Shown: positions 9,412 through 17,799 of the stretch, one piece after another
How positions within the stretch are numbered: position 1 is the stretch's first letter
How the letters are laid out: each line of letters opens with the position of its first letter
Source: Fuerstiella sp.
GTDB lineage: Bacteria > Planctomycetota > Planctomycetia > Planctomycetales > Planctomycetaceae
Direction of reading: 5' to 3'
Assembly (NCBI GenBank): GCA_022843805.1
Contig: JALHMY010000022.1
Span: 1 to 64,000, forward strand
DNA: 64,000 nucleotides
The notes under the pieces: model-generated
Database searches by the model: none
What the model was told of the DNA's origin: nothing
The model's input: the letters and a program-made list of their open reading frames with translations, nothing else
Translations under genes and position numbers: made by a program

Positions 9412-10170
9412 GTGAAGGATGTTGTGGATTTTCTGCCACCAGATGCCGTTGCTTATCTGCGTTTCGCAGATGGAGATGCACGATTTCCGGTTCGGCCTGT
9501 ACCCGCGGGGGACTTCCTGATCGGGAGCGGTGCCGACTGCGACCTGCGACTCGGAGATGGCGTTCTGCCTCCTTTGCACTCTGTGCTGCGCGTCTCGTCA
9601 CACGACGCCTCGTGGACTCGACTTGTACGAACTCCTGAACTTTTCGTGAATGGTGAATCTGTCAGACAAATTCATCTGCACGATGGAGACCTGGTTGAGC
9701 TTGGCCCGTTTCGCCTTGTCTTCCGATTTGCCGCTGAACAGGCAGAATTTGCACTGTCGGATCTGCTCAGTAAAGATCAGGCTGCGAAAGACGGTTTGGC
9801 AGCACTGCCTGCTTTGCACCCTCATCAGCTGGTGGACGCCATCGAGCGAGAACTGAATCAGCTTCAACAGTGGGACCATAAAGCTCAGCACGGAATTCTG
9901 GAATTGCTGGACTCGGTCAGCAAGCTCACCGATCGATTTGCAGCACTCTCATATCATCCGGGCGGCAGCGCTGACAAAGGCGAGAGCTCAGGCGAACGGG
10001 ATTCCGTCCAACAGCTTCTGCAGTTTCAGGCAGATCGTATCGAATCGCTGAGCGAAGTGCTGGAACATGTGATTCGACAGCAGCGTGTAATGACCGATGT
10101 ACTCCATGGACTGACGGAACGCCTGTCGCAGATGACCGTCCAGTCGCCTGTTCGCCGACGTGCCAGCTGA
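9412..10170 (+). CDS. FHA domain protein with C-terminal coiled-coil region
   Basis: The start is uncertain: the frame opens with TTG at 9379, but GTG at 9412 is preceded by GGGAG with 6-nt spacing and is chosen here. Residues about 15-110 form an FHA phosphothreonine-binding domain (FLIGSGADCDLRLGDG, a serine-histidine pair in LHSVLRV, then ELFVNGESVRQIHLHDGDLVELG). The downstream half is helical and Gln/Glu-rich (ELNQLQQWDHKAQHGILELLDSV; QFQADRIESLSEVLEHVIRQQ), likely a coiled coil. No kinase or secretion genes are adjacent, so the phosphopartner is unknown. It is followed by the palindromic repeat copy 2. Confidence 0.8.
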   Translation: MKDVVDFLPPDAVAYLRFADGDARFPVRPVPAGDFLIGSGADCDLRLGDGVLPPLHSVLRVSSHDASWTRLVRTPELFVNGESVRQIHLHDGDLVELGPFRLVFRFAAEQAEFALSDLLSKDQAAKDGLAALPALHPHQLVDAIERELNQLQQWDHKAQHGILELLDSVSKLTDRFAALSYHPGGSADKGESSGERDSVQQLLQFQADRIESLSEVLEHVIRQQRVMTDVLHGLTERLSQMTVQSPVRRRAS

Positions 10171-10214
10171 AGACAACGCCAGTGCTCCGTCAGGATAAAG
10201 CGTTAGGGCTGGAT

Positions 10215-10294
10215 GTAGTGGATCTTGCAAAAGATCCCCTGGCTGCAGGACCTTTAGCAATGTCCACTACCCGAAATTCAAGGATTGACAAAGC
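10215..10294 (-). repeat. Palindromic 80-bp dispersed repeat, copy 2
   Basis: This is the reverse complement of 4660-4739 with about 4 differences. The 56-bp palindrome is 10215-10270 and the shared 24-bp leader is 10271-10294. It lies between the convergent FHA and sulfatase genes, so it could fold into a transcript-terminating hairpin there even if its origin is a mobile repeat. Confidence 0.85.
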
Positions 10295-10383
10295 GGTAGT
10301 TGCTTAACTCGGGTATTGTGTTGTGCCGTGCTGGCTAACGACTGGCGTACCTTCGTTTCCGGTGACGGGCGCCGCGCCAACGG

Positions 10384-12234
10384 TTATTTCTGCATCAGAG
10401 CATGACTGGCGACTCGATTGATATATTCTGTATCTGTGTCGGCCAGTTCCTGAATCAGACCTCGTTCCGTCTTAATGAGCGTACTCTTGCTCTCATCGAC
10501 TTCCAGAATCGCTGCGTGTCGGGTGAAACTGCTGGAATTGTGCAGCTCCCTCAGAAGAACACTTGCCGCCAGGTCCTTTTCACCAGCCAGCCCGAGTCCG
10601 CGTGCTGCGGCAATCCTGACGGCCGCTGAATCATCGCCTGCTGCATTCTTCAAAAGCGAGGTCCATTGATCTGTGGATTGCTGAGAAGAAAGCGCGCTGA
10701 CGGCCCACCAGCGAACCGCCGGATCAGGGCTTTTCATCGCTGGAACGACAACGTCCATGTCCGCCTTGAGACTGCGTCCGGCCTGTTTCGCAATATCAAG
10801 CAGCAACCGACAGCGAGCTTCTCCGTTCGCGCCATTCATGATGGCCCACCGGCTGCCTGACTCCTTTTCCTCATCGACCAGAATGGTTTCAGGAATCAGA
10901 TGCAGATCTCTTCTTTCGATCTGCCATCGATCACATTCAGTTCGCAGTCGAACGAGATGCTCGGCGTACTGGTCATCTTCTGCAAGATTCATCAGTTCGA
11001 ACGGATCCGTTTCCAGGTCATAGAGTTCTTCAAATGGTCGTGGTGTCTGAAAATACACAGCCAGCTCCGGTTTCAGCGCACCCTCAGACAGCAGCCGCCT
11101 CATCTCCTGTCTTACCACGCTGCGTTCCGCATAGGATTTGTGCTGAAGTGCCGGGCGCCAGGGCATCAGAGTACGTACATAGCGATAACGTCTGTCCCGC
11201 ACTGCTCGCACAAGGTCGAAACGCTCGTCGATCCGATCGCGGGCCGCGTAAACATACTCTCGCTGCCGCTCCGAATTCTTTCCAAGGAACGGGGTCCCGT
11301 GCATATGAGCCGGAACAGGCACGCCTGCAAGCTGCAAAACGGTTGGCCCAAGATCTGTCAGACAAATCAGGCGGTCATCGACGCTTCCGGGTACCTTGTT
11401 AGTGGATGCTCGATACTTTTCCGGTACCCGGACCATCAGAGGAACGTGAGTGCCCGAGTCGTATAACCAGCGTTTTGCTCTGGGAAATCCGTTCCCATGA
11501 TCGGACCAGAACATCACGACCGTGTTGTCACTAAGTCCGGCATCGTCAAGTTCCCGCAGAAGTCGTCCGGCTTCCTGATCCATCACCATGATCACATCCA
11601 GCAGACGAGCGAAAGCCGCCCGCACCTCCGGGGTGTCCGGATAAATCGGCGGAATCACCATATTCTCCGGACGATGCAGCTTTGAGACGGGCTGACCTTT
11701 GATCACGTCTTTCCAGCCTTCCGGCCATAATTTGCTTTCATGGGTCATTGTCAGATTAAACACTGCAAAGAATGGCTGGTCAGGGCGAAGCCGATTCTTC
11801 CAGTGTGCCTTTGCTGATGACTCGTCCCAGACGGTCTTCTCATCCCATTCCAGGTTGTAATCTGTCTTGCTGTTGTTTGTGCAATAGTATCCGGCATTTC
11901 TGAGGTATGTCGGGAACAACTTTATGTGGGCAGGCAGGCGTGCTTTTGACCGCATATGGTTGGCTCCCAGACTGACGGGATCCATGCCGGTGATGATTCC
12001 GGTTCTGCTGGGCGCACACACTCCGTGGCACGTGAAAGCCTGAGTATACCGAATTGCTTCGGTGGCGAATCGATCCAGATTCGGGGTTGTGGCGTTTCGA
12101 TCGCCATAACTCCCTAGGTGCGTGCTGATATCTTCGCAACTGATCCAGACGATGTTTGGCCTCCCCTCGTTGCCCGCCAGCGTCTGACATGTTGTAATCA
12201 ACAATACGGCCAGACTCAGCATAACGCGATTCAT
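10384..12234 (-). CDS. Secreted sulfatase with C-terminal HEAT-like region
   Basis: The 616-residue protein has a signal peptide (MLSLAVLLITTCQTLAG) and a formylglycine-dependent sulfatase domain at about 25-440. The maturation site is C73-A-P-S-R, matching C-x-P-x-R. NIVWISCEDIS replaces the more common DD metal site, as in the heparan-N-sulfatase-like branch often seen in planctomycetes; VVMFWSDHGNGFPRAKRW and GTHVPLMVR follow. The last 130 residues contain alanine-rich helical repeats (PAVRWWAVSALSS, AAVRIAAARGLGLAG) that look like HEAT repeats. It should hydrolyse sulfate esters or N-sulfates on exported polysaccharide. It overlaps the upstream methyltransferase-like gene by ATGA, so the two are co-transcribed. 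No sulfatase-modifying enzyme gene is present here. Confidence 0.93.
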   Translation of the reverse strand: MNRVMLSLAVLLITTCQTLAGNEGRPNIVWISCEDISTHLGSYGDRNATTPNLDRFATEAIRYTQAFTCHGVCAPSRTGIITGMDPVSLGANHMRSKARLPAHIKLFPTYLRNAGYYCTNNSKTDYNLEWDEKTVWDESSAKAHWKNRLRPDQPFFAVFNLTMTHESKLWPEGWKDVIKGQPVSKLHRPENMVIPPIYPDTPEVRAAFARLLDVIMVMDQEAGRLLRELDDAGLSDNTVVMFWSDHGNGFPRAKRWLYDSGTHVPLMVRVPEKYRASTNKVPGSVDDRLICLTDLGPTVLQLAGVPVPAHMHGTPFLGKNSERQREYVYAARDRIDERFDLVRAVRDRRYRYVRTLMPWRPALQHKSYAERSVVRQEMRRLLSEGALKPELAVYFQTPRPFEELYDLETDPFELMNLAEDDQYAEHLVRLRTECDRWQIERRDLHLIPETILVDEEKESGSRWAIMNGANGEARCRLLLDIAKQAGRSLKADMDVVVPAMKSPDPAVRWWAVSALSSQQSTDQWTSLLKNAAGDDSAAVRIAAARGLGLAGEKDLAASVLLRELHNSSSFTRHAAILEVDESKSTLIKTERGLIQELADTDTEYINRVASHALMQK

Positions 12235-13265
12235 GCGTGATCTCCTTTTTCAACAGAATCAGTCGCTGGCAGCGCCAGCCGCGTCTCAACAGCATACACA
12301 GCGTATCGGCGAGCTCCCAGTGACCAGATCCACGGATCGTGGAAACGAAACTGACTCGGGATGCCACGGTCGGAAGTCAGATTCTGCAGATCTTTTCGCA
12401 CCAGATCCGGATGACAACCTGAGAAATAGTTTCTCTGTTCAAAACATCGCCGCAAAAATGGCTTCAGGTCAGAGCGTGACAGTGTATGAAGTTCACTGGC
12501 CGTATCACTGGAAACGACGTCTGTGATCAGCAGTGCCGTACCTCCGGGCAGACAGCGATCCAGCATGCGACTCAGATGTCCGGACCGCAATGCATGAAGT
12601 CCGACAGGAAAATCGGGCGTATTCGGCGATACGATAAGTGACAGTGATTCAATCAGCTGTGACATGATGCACAGCGACACCACAACGTCTGTGCGCGGAA
12701 CCAGCCTCGGCAATTCCGTGCCTGCAAGCTCACCAAAAAAGTCTGACTGAGACGACAAACTCTCATTCGTAGCGCCTGACAGGATGGCCGATTGCGCAAC
12801 CTGAACCCCGGACTCGCTGTGCGCGTCTTTGACTGTTCGAGTGAGAGGCCATGCCACGTCCACCGGTGCATGGACAAACAGGCGTCCCCGGCACTCCGTT
12901 GAGTCCGCAACTGCATTCGATACGGCGAGCGACACGGCAGCGGCATCCAGATCGAGCAGACGGACTTCAGAGAAATTTGCGCAAAGCAATTTCAGGTCCA
13001 AATCATGACAATTGCCAGCGCCCAGAATCAGCAGTGTCGGTTCAGACGGACACTGGCTAAGTTCATTTCGTGCGGAAAGAATCAGTTCCGTTACATGCCT
13101 GCGGTGCCATTCATCGGCACTTTCCAGCTGTCGATTTTTTAGATTTCGTTCTGCACTGAGTTTCAGAATGTAATTCTGATGATCGTCAGGTGTATGGTCA
13201 TCAGCACTTGAAATGGAAACGACTCCTGAATGCCCCGATTGATCCCAAAAAAGTCTGCAACCCAT
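12231..13265 (-). CDS. Putative SAM-dependent methyltransferase-like protein
   Basis: The 344-residue product carries a Rossmann-type motif LLILGAGNCHDLDLK near residue 80, followed by an acidic strand end (VRLLDLDAAAV), as in class I SAM-binding folds. The segments VDVVVSLCIMSQL and GTALLITDVVSSD fit motifs post-I and III. Substrate residues are not recognisable and the family is one I know only as uncharacterised proteins. The stop overlaps the sulfatase start by four bases, suggesting translational coupling. No signal peptide is visible, so the protein is probably cytoplasmic while its operon partner is exported. The methyltransferase call is an inference from fold motifs. Confidence 0.55.
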   Translation of the reverse strand: MGCRLFWDQSGHSGVVSISSADDHTPDDHQNYILKLSAERNLKNRQLESADEWHRRHVTELILSARNELSQCPSEPTLLILGAGNCHDLDLKLLCANFSEVRLLDLDAAAVSLAVSNAVADSTECRGRLFVHAPVDVAWPLTRTVKDAHSESGVQVAQSAILSGATNESLSSQSDFFGELAGTELPRLVPRTDVVVSLCIMSQLIESLSLIVSPNTPDFPVGLHALRSGHLSRMLDRCLPGGTALLITDVVSSDTASELHTLSRSDLKPFLRRCFEQRNYFSGCHPDLVRKDLQNLTSDRGIPSQFRFHDPWIWSLGARRYAVYAVETRLALPATDSVEKGDHA

Positions 13266-13597
13266 CTCTCCCGCAAACCATTCTCTCTAATTCCGCCATA
13301 CACGACAATCACCGACGCATCTGTCATCCAAACCGCGATCATAAAGTGCCTGCAGCACAATTTTCACCTCTATTCCCTGCATGTGCTACAGCTTCGCTGC
13401 ATTTCCGGACCGGAATTCCGTTCACACAGTTATCAGGAATTCGGTGGCATCAATCACTTCGTTGTCTCCAATCCTTTGGGAAGTGATAGCTTTCTGAAGC
13501 CCTCGATAAGACCGAGGTATTTGGATCACAGTCTGGCACTCAAGTGGCTGTGGAAATAGATAAACCTGCGCGATATGCTCATAATGAGGTGAACTTT
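13266..13597. other. Divergent intergenic region
   Basis: About 330 bp separate the minus-strand methyltransferase-like gene from a small plus-strand exported protein gene. It must hold both promoters. I see no RNA gene, no repeat of the two local families and no strong hairpin; the only clear signal is the ribosome-binding sequence GAGGTGA at 13586-13592. Confidence 0.4.
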
Positions 13598-14083
13598 ATG
13601 CATCTGCCTCGTCTGTTTTTGCTGGCACTGGCGGGAATCGGAACAACTTTCTTTACCACGAATGTTTCTGGCTGCCCCTGCCAGTCCGCTCAGGCTGTTG
13701 CAATGACGCTTCCAGCGTTCAGCGGAATGCCCGTCATGCACCCTGTGCTGGAAGGAATGATTCAGGCAGAATACTGGACACCACCTGGCACGATTGGCGA
13801 AACATATACTCGTCCGTCTCACCCGATTCCGGTTGAGAAGCATCCTCGCACCGGCATGCTTGCGGTGCGGGACAATAGTTCTGCTCCGATTCTGTCGGTA
13901 GAGAGTATGGGGGGATTTCGCATGAAGAACGGAGTATGGCTGTTTGAATCCACCCGACCTCTCGACTTTGGATCACCCCAAATCGTGCGAGTTGAGGCTC
14001 GGCGAACGATTCAGGATATCGAACCGTTCGCGACCAAATTTGTACGCCTGATCCCCGGCCGGATTGTCTATCTGGATTTCTGA
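13598..14083 (+). CDS. Small exported protein of unknown function
   Basis: The frame is open from 13544, but the ATG at 13598 has GAGGTGA six bases upstream and begins a signal peptide (MHLPRLFLLALAGIGTTFF, then VSGCPC). The mature part of about 135 residues contains VEKHPRTGMLAVRD, GGFRMKNGVWLFES and ARRTIQDIEPFATKFVRLIPGRIVYLDF, consistent with a small beta-rich domain. The CPC close to the predicted cleavage site could be a lipobox variant (VSGC), so a lipoprotein is possible. I do not recognise a family. It is isolated, followed by a strong hairpin at 14145-14195 that could end its transcript. Confidence 0.65.
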   Translation: MHLPRLFLLALAGIGTTFFTTNVSGCPCQSAQAVAMTLPAFSGMPVMHPVLEGMIQAEYWTPPGTIGETYTRPSHPIPVEKHPRTGMLAVRDNSSAPILSVESMGGFRMKNGVWLFESTRPLDFGSPQIVRVEARRTIQDIEPFATKFVRLIPGRIVYLDF

Positions 14084-14144
14084 AAACCGATTCCGCCAGA
14101 AAACCAATACCGCCATTTGATTGTTGCAAAAACGCGCTGGCAAT

Positions 14145-14195
14145 CCCGTCGGCGGAGCGACGGGTGTACTGTACACCCGTCGCTCCGCCGACGGG
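14145..14195 (+). terminator. Perfect 25-bp inverted repeat, possible terminator hairpin
   Basis: The two 25-base arms (CCCGTCGGCGGAGCGACGGG plus GTGTA-type tip) are exactly complementary around a single central T. It follows the small exported protein gene by 61 bp and precedes the convergent mqnE gene. The right arm is followed by ATTTTGCA rather than a long U run, so rho-independent termination is plausible but not certain; the right arm is also the start of dispersed repeat copy B. Confidence 0.6.
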
Positions 14196-14255
14196 ATTTT
14201 GCACCGGTGGAGATTCCGTCACCGCTATACACAAAGTTGGTTATCGACAAGTCCT
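14176..14255 (+). repeat. Dispersed 80-bp repeat, copy B
   Basis: This is the second copy of the repeat at 49-128, same orientation, about 89 percent identical by eye. Its first 20 bases double as the right arm of the perfect hairpin, which means the element has acquired or retained an inverted extra copy of its own end here. Confidence 0.7.
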
Positions 14256-14284
14256 CAGGGTTCTTCGCCCTCCATTGTCCGCCC

Positions 14285-15433
14285 TTAGTGTCGACTGTCC
14301 TCTGTAGTTGTCTGCAGAGGTCCGGCAACTGACCAGTTTCGACCGCTCCTGACGACTCGACGGTACAAAGTGTCCCTCTCCATGGGAATTCTTCCTGCTT
14401 CCTGAATCAGTTGGTGCAGCTGATCGACTGTCATCCCTTCCGGAGTTTCTGCTCCGGCGTCGTGATAGATCAGCTCATGCACGACCGTACCGTCGATATC
14501 GTCCGCTCCCCATGCCAGAGCCAGCTGGGCGGTCTGTTGTCCCAGCATGATCCAGTAGGCTTTAATGTGATCAAAGTTGTCCAGCATTAGCCGAGACAAG
14601 GCAATCATCCGCAGATCAAACAGACCGTCTGGCTTCCGAATGTGGCTGAGCTCGGTATTTTCCGGATGGAAGGCGAGCGGAATGAAAGTCTGAAATCCGC
14701 CGGTTTCATCCTGCAGGTTTCTCAGCTGGCACAGGTGGTCAATTCGATGCCGAGCTTCTTCAATGTGTCCGTAAAGCATTGTGGCATTGGATCGCAGTCC
14801 GAGTTCGTGTGCGGTGCGATGGACGTCGAACCACACCTGTGAGTCTGCCTTGTGCTCACAAATCTGTCGACGAATTTCCGGATCAAAGATCTCTGCACCG
14901 CCACCGGGCATGCTGCCGAGGCCGGCGTCCATCATTTGTTCAAGAACCTGTCGGATGGTTTGTTTCGAAATGAAGGCAAACCAGCTGATCTCAACGGGAG
15001 TCCATGCCTTGATGTGAATTTCCGGGCATGTTTCATGGATAACTCGGACCACATTCAGGTACCAGTCGTACTTTTTCTGATGATGCAGACCGCCGACCAC
15101 GTGAATCTCCGTAGCACCGGCGGCCTGACCCTCGAGAACGCGTTCCCGGAGCATTTCATCGGTAAACGTATAACCTCGTTCGTCTTTGAGATCTGCTCGA
15201 AAGGCACAGAACCGGCAACGATAGACACACACGTTGGTCGGATTCAGATGAATGTTTGTGTTGTAATATGCGAAATTGCCGTTCTTTCGTTCGCGGACAA
15301 TGTTTGCCAGTTGTCCCAGCGAATGCAGGTCAGCTCGTTCATCGAGATAAATCCCGTCATCTGCCGTCAGACGTTCTTTGTTTTGAACTTTTTCAGCAAT
15401 CGCCAGAAGTTGCGGATCACCATTTGTAAACAT
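14285..15433 (-). CDS. mqnE: Aminofutalosine synthase, radical SAM (MqnE)
   Basis: The ATG at 15433 is preferred over the upstream 15523 start because the extra 30 residues are not family-like; AAGGTAG lies upstream as a weak ribosome site. The 382-residue enzyme has the radical SAM signature C-x3-C-x2-C in VCVYRCRFCAF, then EIHVVGGLHH, MPGGGAEIF, HELGLRSNATMLYGHIE and a C-terminal LELG-like region ending with the IPMERDTLYR motif typical of MqnE/CofH relatives. It joins SAM to 3-[(1-carboxyvinyl)oxy]benzoate to give 6-amino-6-deoxyfutalosine, in the alternative menaquinone pathway. The upstream gene, 7 bp away, is an MqnP-like prenyltransferase, supporting the assignment. Confidence 0.93.
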   Translation of the reverse strand: MFTNGDPQLLAIAEKVQNKERLTADDGIYLDERADLHSLGQLANIVRERKNGNFAYYNTNIHLNPTNVCVYRCRFCAFRADLKDERGYTFTDEMLRERVLEGQAAGATEIHVVGGLHHQKKYDWYLNVVRVIHETCPEIHIKAWTPVEISWFAFISKQTIRQVLEQMMDAGLGSMPGGGAEIFDPEIRRQICEHKADSQVWFDVHRTAHELGLRSNATMLYGHIEEARHRIDHLCQLRNLQDETGGFQTFIPLAFHPENTELSHIRKPDGLFDLRMIALSRLMLDNFDHIKAYWIMLGQQTAQLALAWGADDIDGTVVHELIYHDAGAETPEGMTVDQLHQLIQEAGRIPMERDTLYRRVVRSGRNWSVAGPLQTTTEDSRH

Positions 15434-15440
15434 GGATGCA

Positions 15441-16313
15441 CTACCTTGAAAGCCAGAGGTCCAGACAGCCAATTGCCAGAATTCCGAAACTGACAATTGC
15501 ATTGACGTTAAAAAAGGCCACATTGACTCGTTTCAAATCACCGGGACGCACCAGCGAATGCTCGTACAGTAAAAGCCCTGTGATTGCCACTGCGCCTGCC
15601 AGAAAGATTCGGCCCAAACCGGCATACCACCACAGCACAAACAGCATCACGCTGGTGAGCAAATGACTGACAAAAGCAATCTGCAGTGATCGGCGGACAC
15701 CAAACCGTGCCGGGATGCTGTTGAGATTCTGAGCTTTGTCGAATTCCGCGTCCTGACATGCATAAATGATGTCGAATCCGCCGACCCAGAAGAAGATCAC
15801 TGCTGCCAGCAGAAGAGGGGTGACCGCAATTTCATCTCGCACTGCAATCCATGCAGCAACAGGTGACATCATCAGCGCTGCAGACAGCCAGTAGTGACAC
15901 CAGCTGGTCCAGCGTTTCGCATAGGAATAACCCAGCAGGAACATCAACACTGGGATGGCCAGCAAAATGGGCAGTCGTTTTGGCAGAAACAGCAGAGTTG
16001 ATGCCACGAACGCCATACTGCAAACAACGGTAAACATTGTCACTGCCGGAACGGAAAGCAGGCCCGCCGGAATGTGGCGTGAGGCAGTCCTTGGGTTCTG
16101 AGAATCGATCCGCCGGTCTGCCAGGCGATTAAACGCCATGGCTGCTGATCGGGCAAATACCATGCAAAGCAAAATCCCGATCAGATCCGAGACATGAAAT
16201 TCTGTTTCCGGCTGGTTCCACGCCAATACGGCCGACAGCAGAGCGAACGGTAGAGCAAAAACCGTATGGCTGAATCGGATAAGTTCCAGAAAATGTCGGA
16301 TAGAGGACAGCAC
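15441..16313 (-). CDS. mqnP: UbiA-family polyprenyltransferase, probably MqnP
   Basis: The 290-residue integral membrane protein has about eight hydrophobic helices and the two Asp-rich motifs of the UbiA superfamily: NRLADRRID near residue 62-70 and DIIYACQDAEFDKAQ near residue 180-195. UbiA enzymes prenylate aromatic acids on the membrane. Because it is co-directional and 7 bp upstream of mqnE, it most likely prenylates dehypoxanthinyl-futalosine-derived 1,4-dihydroxy-6-naphthoate (MqnP) rather than 4-hydroxybenzoate. The sequence alone does not separate MqnP from UbiA, so the symbol rests on context. Confidence 0.85.
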   Translation of the reverse strand: MLSSIRHFLELIRFSHTVFALPFALLSAVLAWNQPETEFHVSDLIGILLCMVFARSAAMAFNRLADRRIDSQNPRTASRHIPAGLLSVPAVTMFTVVCSMAFVASTLLFLPKRLPILLAIPVLMFLLGYSYAKRWTSWCHYWLSAALMMSPVAAWIAVRDEIAVTPLLLAAVIFFWVGGFDIIYACQDAEFDKAQNLNSIPARFGVRRSLQIAFVSHLLTSVMLFVLWWYAGLGRIFLAGAVAITGLLLYEHSLVRPGDLKRVNVAFFNVNAIVSFGILAIGCLDLWLSR

Positions 16314-16498
16314 AGGATATTGCGTTCAGAAGGAATGAAGCGAAAGTCAGGGCGAGATATTCATGGAGCAGATGCCTGCCCTGAACCACATGCTTGATGA
16401 GCCACACGTTGAACTTAAACGTCCTGACGACCGGAATGTGCAGCCCGGATCGTTGCACAGTTTCCGTTCACGAATGGCCGCATTGTACAAACCGCGAA

Positions 16499-17638
16499 TC
16501 AAGACCCAATGTAACGAGAATACAGGCTGCGGGCGATCGATGGGTCCTCAGTTCCCTTGACGATGGCACGTCCGTCGGGAAAAACGGTCAGTTCCAGTCT
16601 CTGGTTTTCGCTACTGTTCGTGTTCAGCACGACTCGCACAAGGAAGGGATTTGCAGTGACAACTCCTGCAGATTCGAGTTTTGAAGCCAGTTCTGGCAGA
16701 GAAAGCCGCATTTTTTCAGGTGGTGCCACCTGAACTGCATTTCGTCCACACAGAATTGTGGAACCTGACCGATTTAAACCGCGGAGCCAGAGTCGTTCTC
16801 CATGTTTGCAGGCCGGGCAATCTGTCTGATCTCGCAGTTTGCTGATATCCATTTGGCGGAAAGTTGATTCCCAGACGTCCACCATGGTGAGCTTCAAAGC
16901 GATACCACCAATGCTGGTGTTCCCGGATGCATTCGGCGGAGAAGTCGAATCGGGAATCGAGCCTTCGTCGGGATGTTTGAGCGGGACTATTGGTTCCAGG
17001 TCGGGGCTCGACAGCATCTTAATTGCTATGGCAGCCTGCAGGGAGGCGATGACTCCGATTGCAGGTCCCAGAACGCCGGCAGTGTCGCAGGTTTCTGTGG
17101 AACCTGGCGGAGGAGGACTTTGCATCAGGCATCGCAAACAGGCAGACTTCCCCGGAAAAATGGGCATCATCTGTCCATGGCTGCCGGTGCAGCCGGTGAA
17201 GATCCATGGAATCCCTGTTTCCAGAGAGACATCATTGATCAGATATCGAACTTCGAAGTTGTCGGTGCCATCCATGATGAGGTCGACACCACGGACAAAT
17301 TCTTCAATGTTGGTATAGTCCACATCCGCGACAATCGGCTCGATTTTCACGTCCGAGTTGACCTGTCGCAGTCGGTCGGCAGCAGCAGCAGCTTTGGGGA
17401 GGTGCAGTCGAACATCATTTTCTGTAAACAAAACCTGCCTCTGAAGATTGCTGAGTTCCACGAAGTCCCGATCCACAATTCGGACATGGCCAACACCGGC
17501 CCTAACCATCGAATCTGCCAGTACGCATCCTAAAGCTCCACACCCAACAAGTAGTACAGACCGGGAGCCCAGCCGTTCCTGACCAGCCGGACCGATTCCA
17601 GAAAACAGCATTTGTTTGCGATAGCGTTCCAGGTTCAT
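16499..17638 (-). CDS. ThiF/MoeB/HesA-family adenylyltransferase
   Basis: The ATG at 17638 is chosen; three codons further upstream only a TTG is available. The 379-residue protein is an E1-like activating enzyme: nucleotide-binding GCGALGCVLADSMVRAG near residue 32, the acceptor loop RIVDRDFVELSNLQRQVLF, DGTDNFEVRYLIND, and two CxxC zinc pairs (CLRC, CPAC). A C-terminal extension of about 80 residues with LSLPELASKLESAG replaces the rhodanese domain found in some MoeB/MOCS3 proteins. It would adenylate the C-terminal Gly-Gly of a ThiS or MoaD-like sulfur carrier; no such carrier is encoded nearby, so whether it serves thiamine or molybdopterin synthesis cannot be told. Confidence 0.87.
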   Translation of the reverse strand: MNLERYRKQMLFSGIGPAGQERLGSRSVLLVGCGALGCVLADSMVRAGVGHVRIVDRDFVELSNLQRQVLFTENDVRLHLPKAAAAADRLRQVNSDVKIEPIVADVDYTNIEEFVRGVDLIMDGTDNFEVRYLINDVSLETGIPWIFTGCTGSHGQMMPIFPGKSACLRCLMQSPPPPGSTETCDTAGVLGPAIGVIASLQAAIAIKMLSSPDLEPIVPLKHPDEGSIPDSTSPPNASGNTSIGGIALKLTMVDVWESTFRQMDISKLRDQTDCPACKHGERLWLRGLNRSGSTILCGRNAVQVAPPEKMRLSLPELASKLESAGVVTANPFLVRVVLNTNSSENQRLELTVFPDGRAIVKGTEDPSIARSLYSRYIGS

Positions 17639-17799
17639 AGTTTCCAAACTCTGCTGAATTTCTTTGAGCGGTCACCGCAAAATGAGCCACTTCTTCTGCA
17701 CAGACTTCCCCTCGGTTTGAATGAACGTAGAATAACAGATCAGATCCATGGACAGGAGTTTGAATTTCCTGCCAGTTTATTTGAGGTTCAGGAATTTCA

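Noticed and set aside
14852-15493. 213-codon plus-strand frame opposite mqnE
   Set aside because: Inside the mqnE gene on the other strand with no protein-like features.
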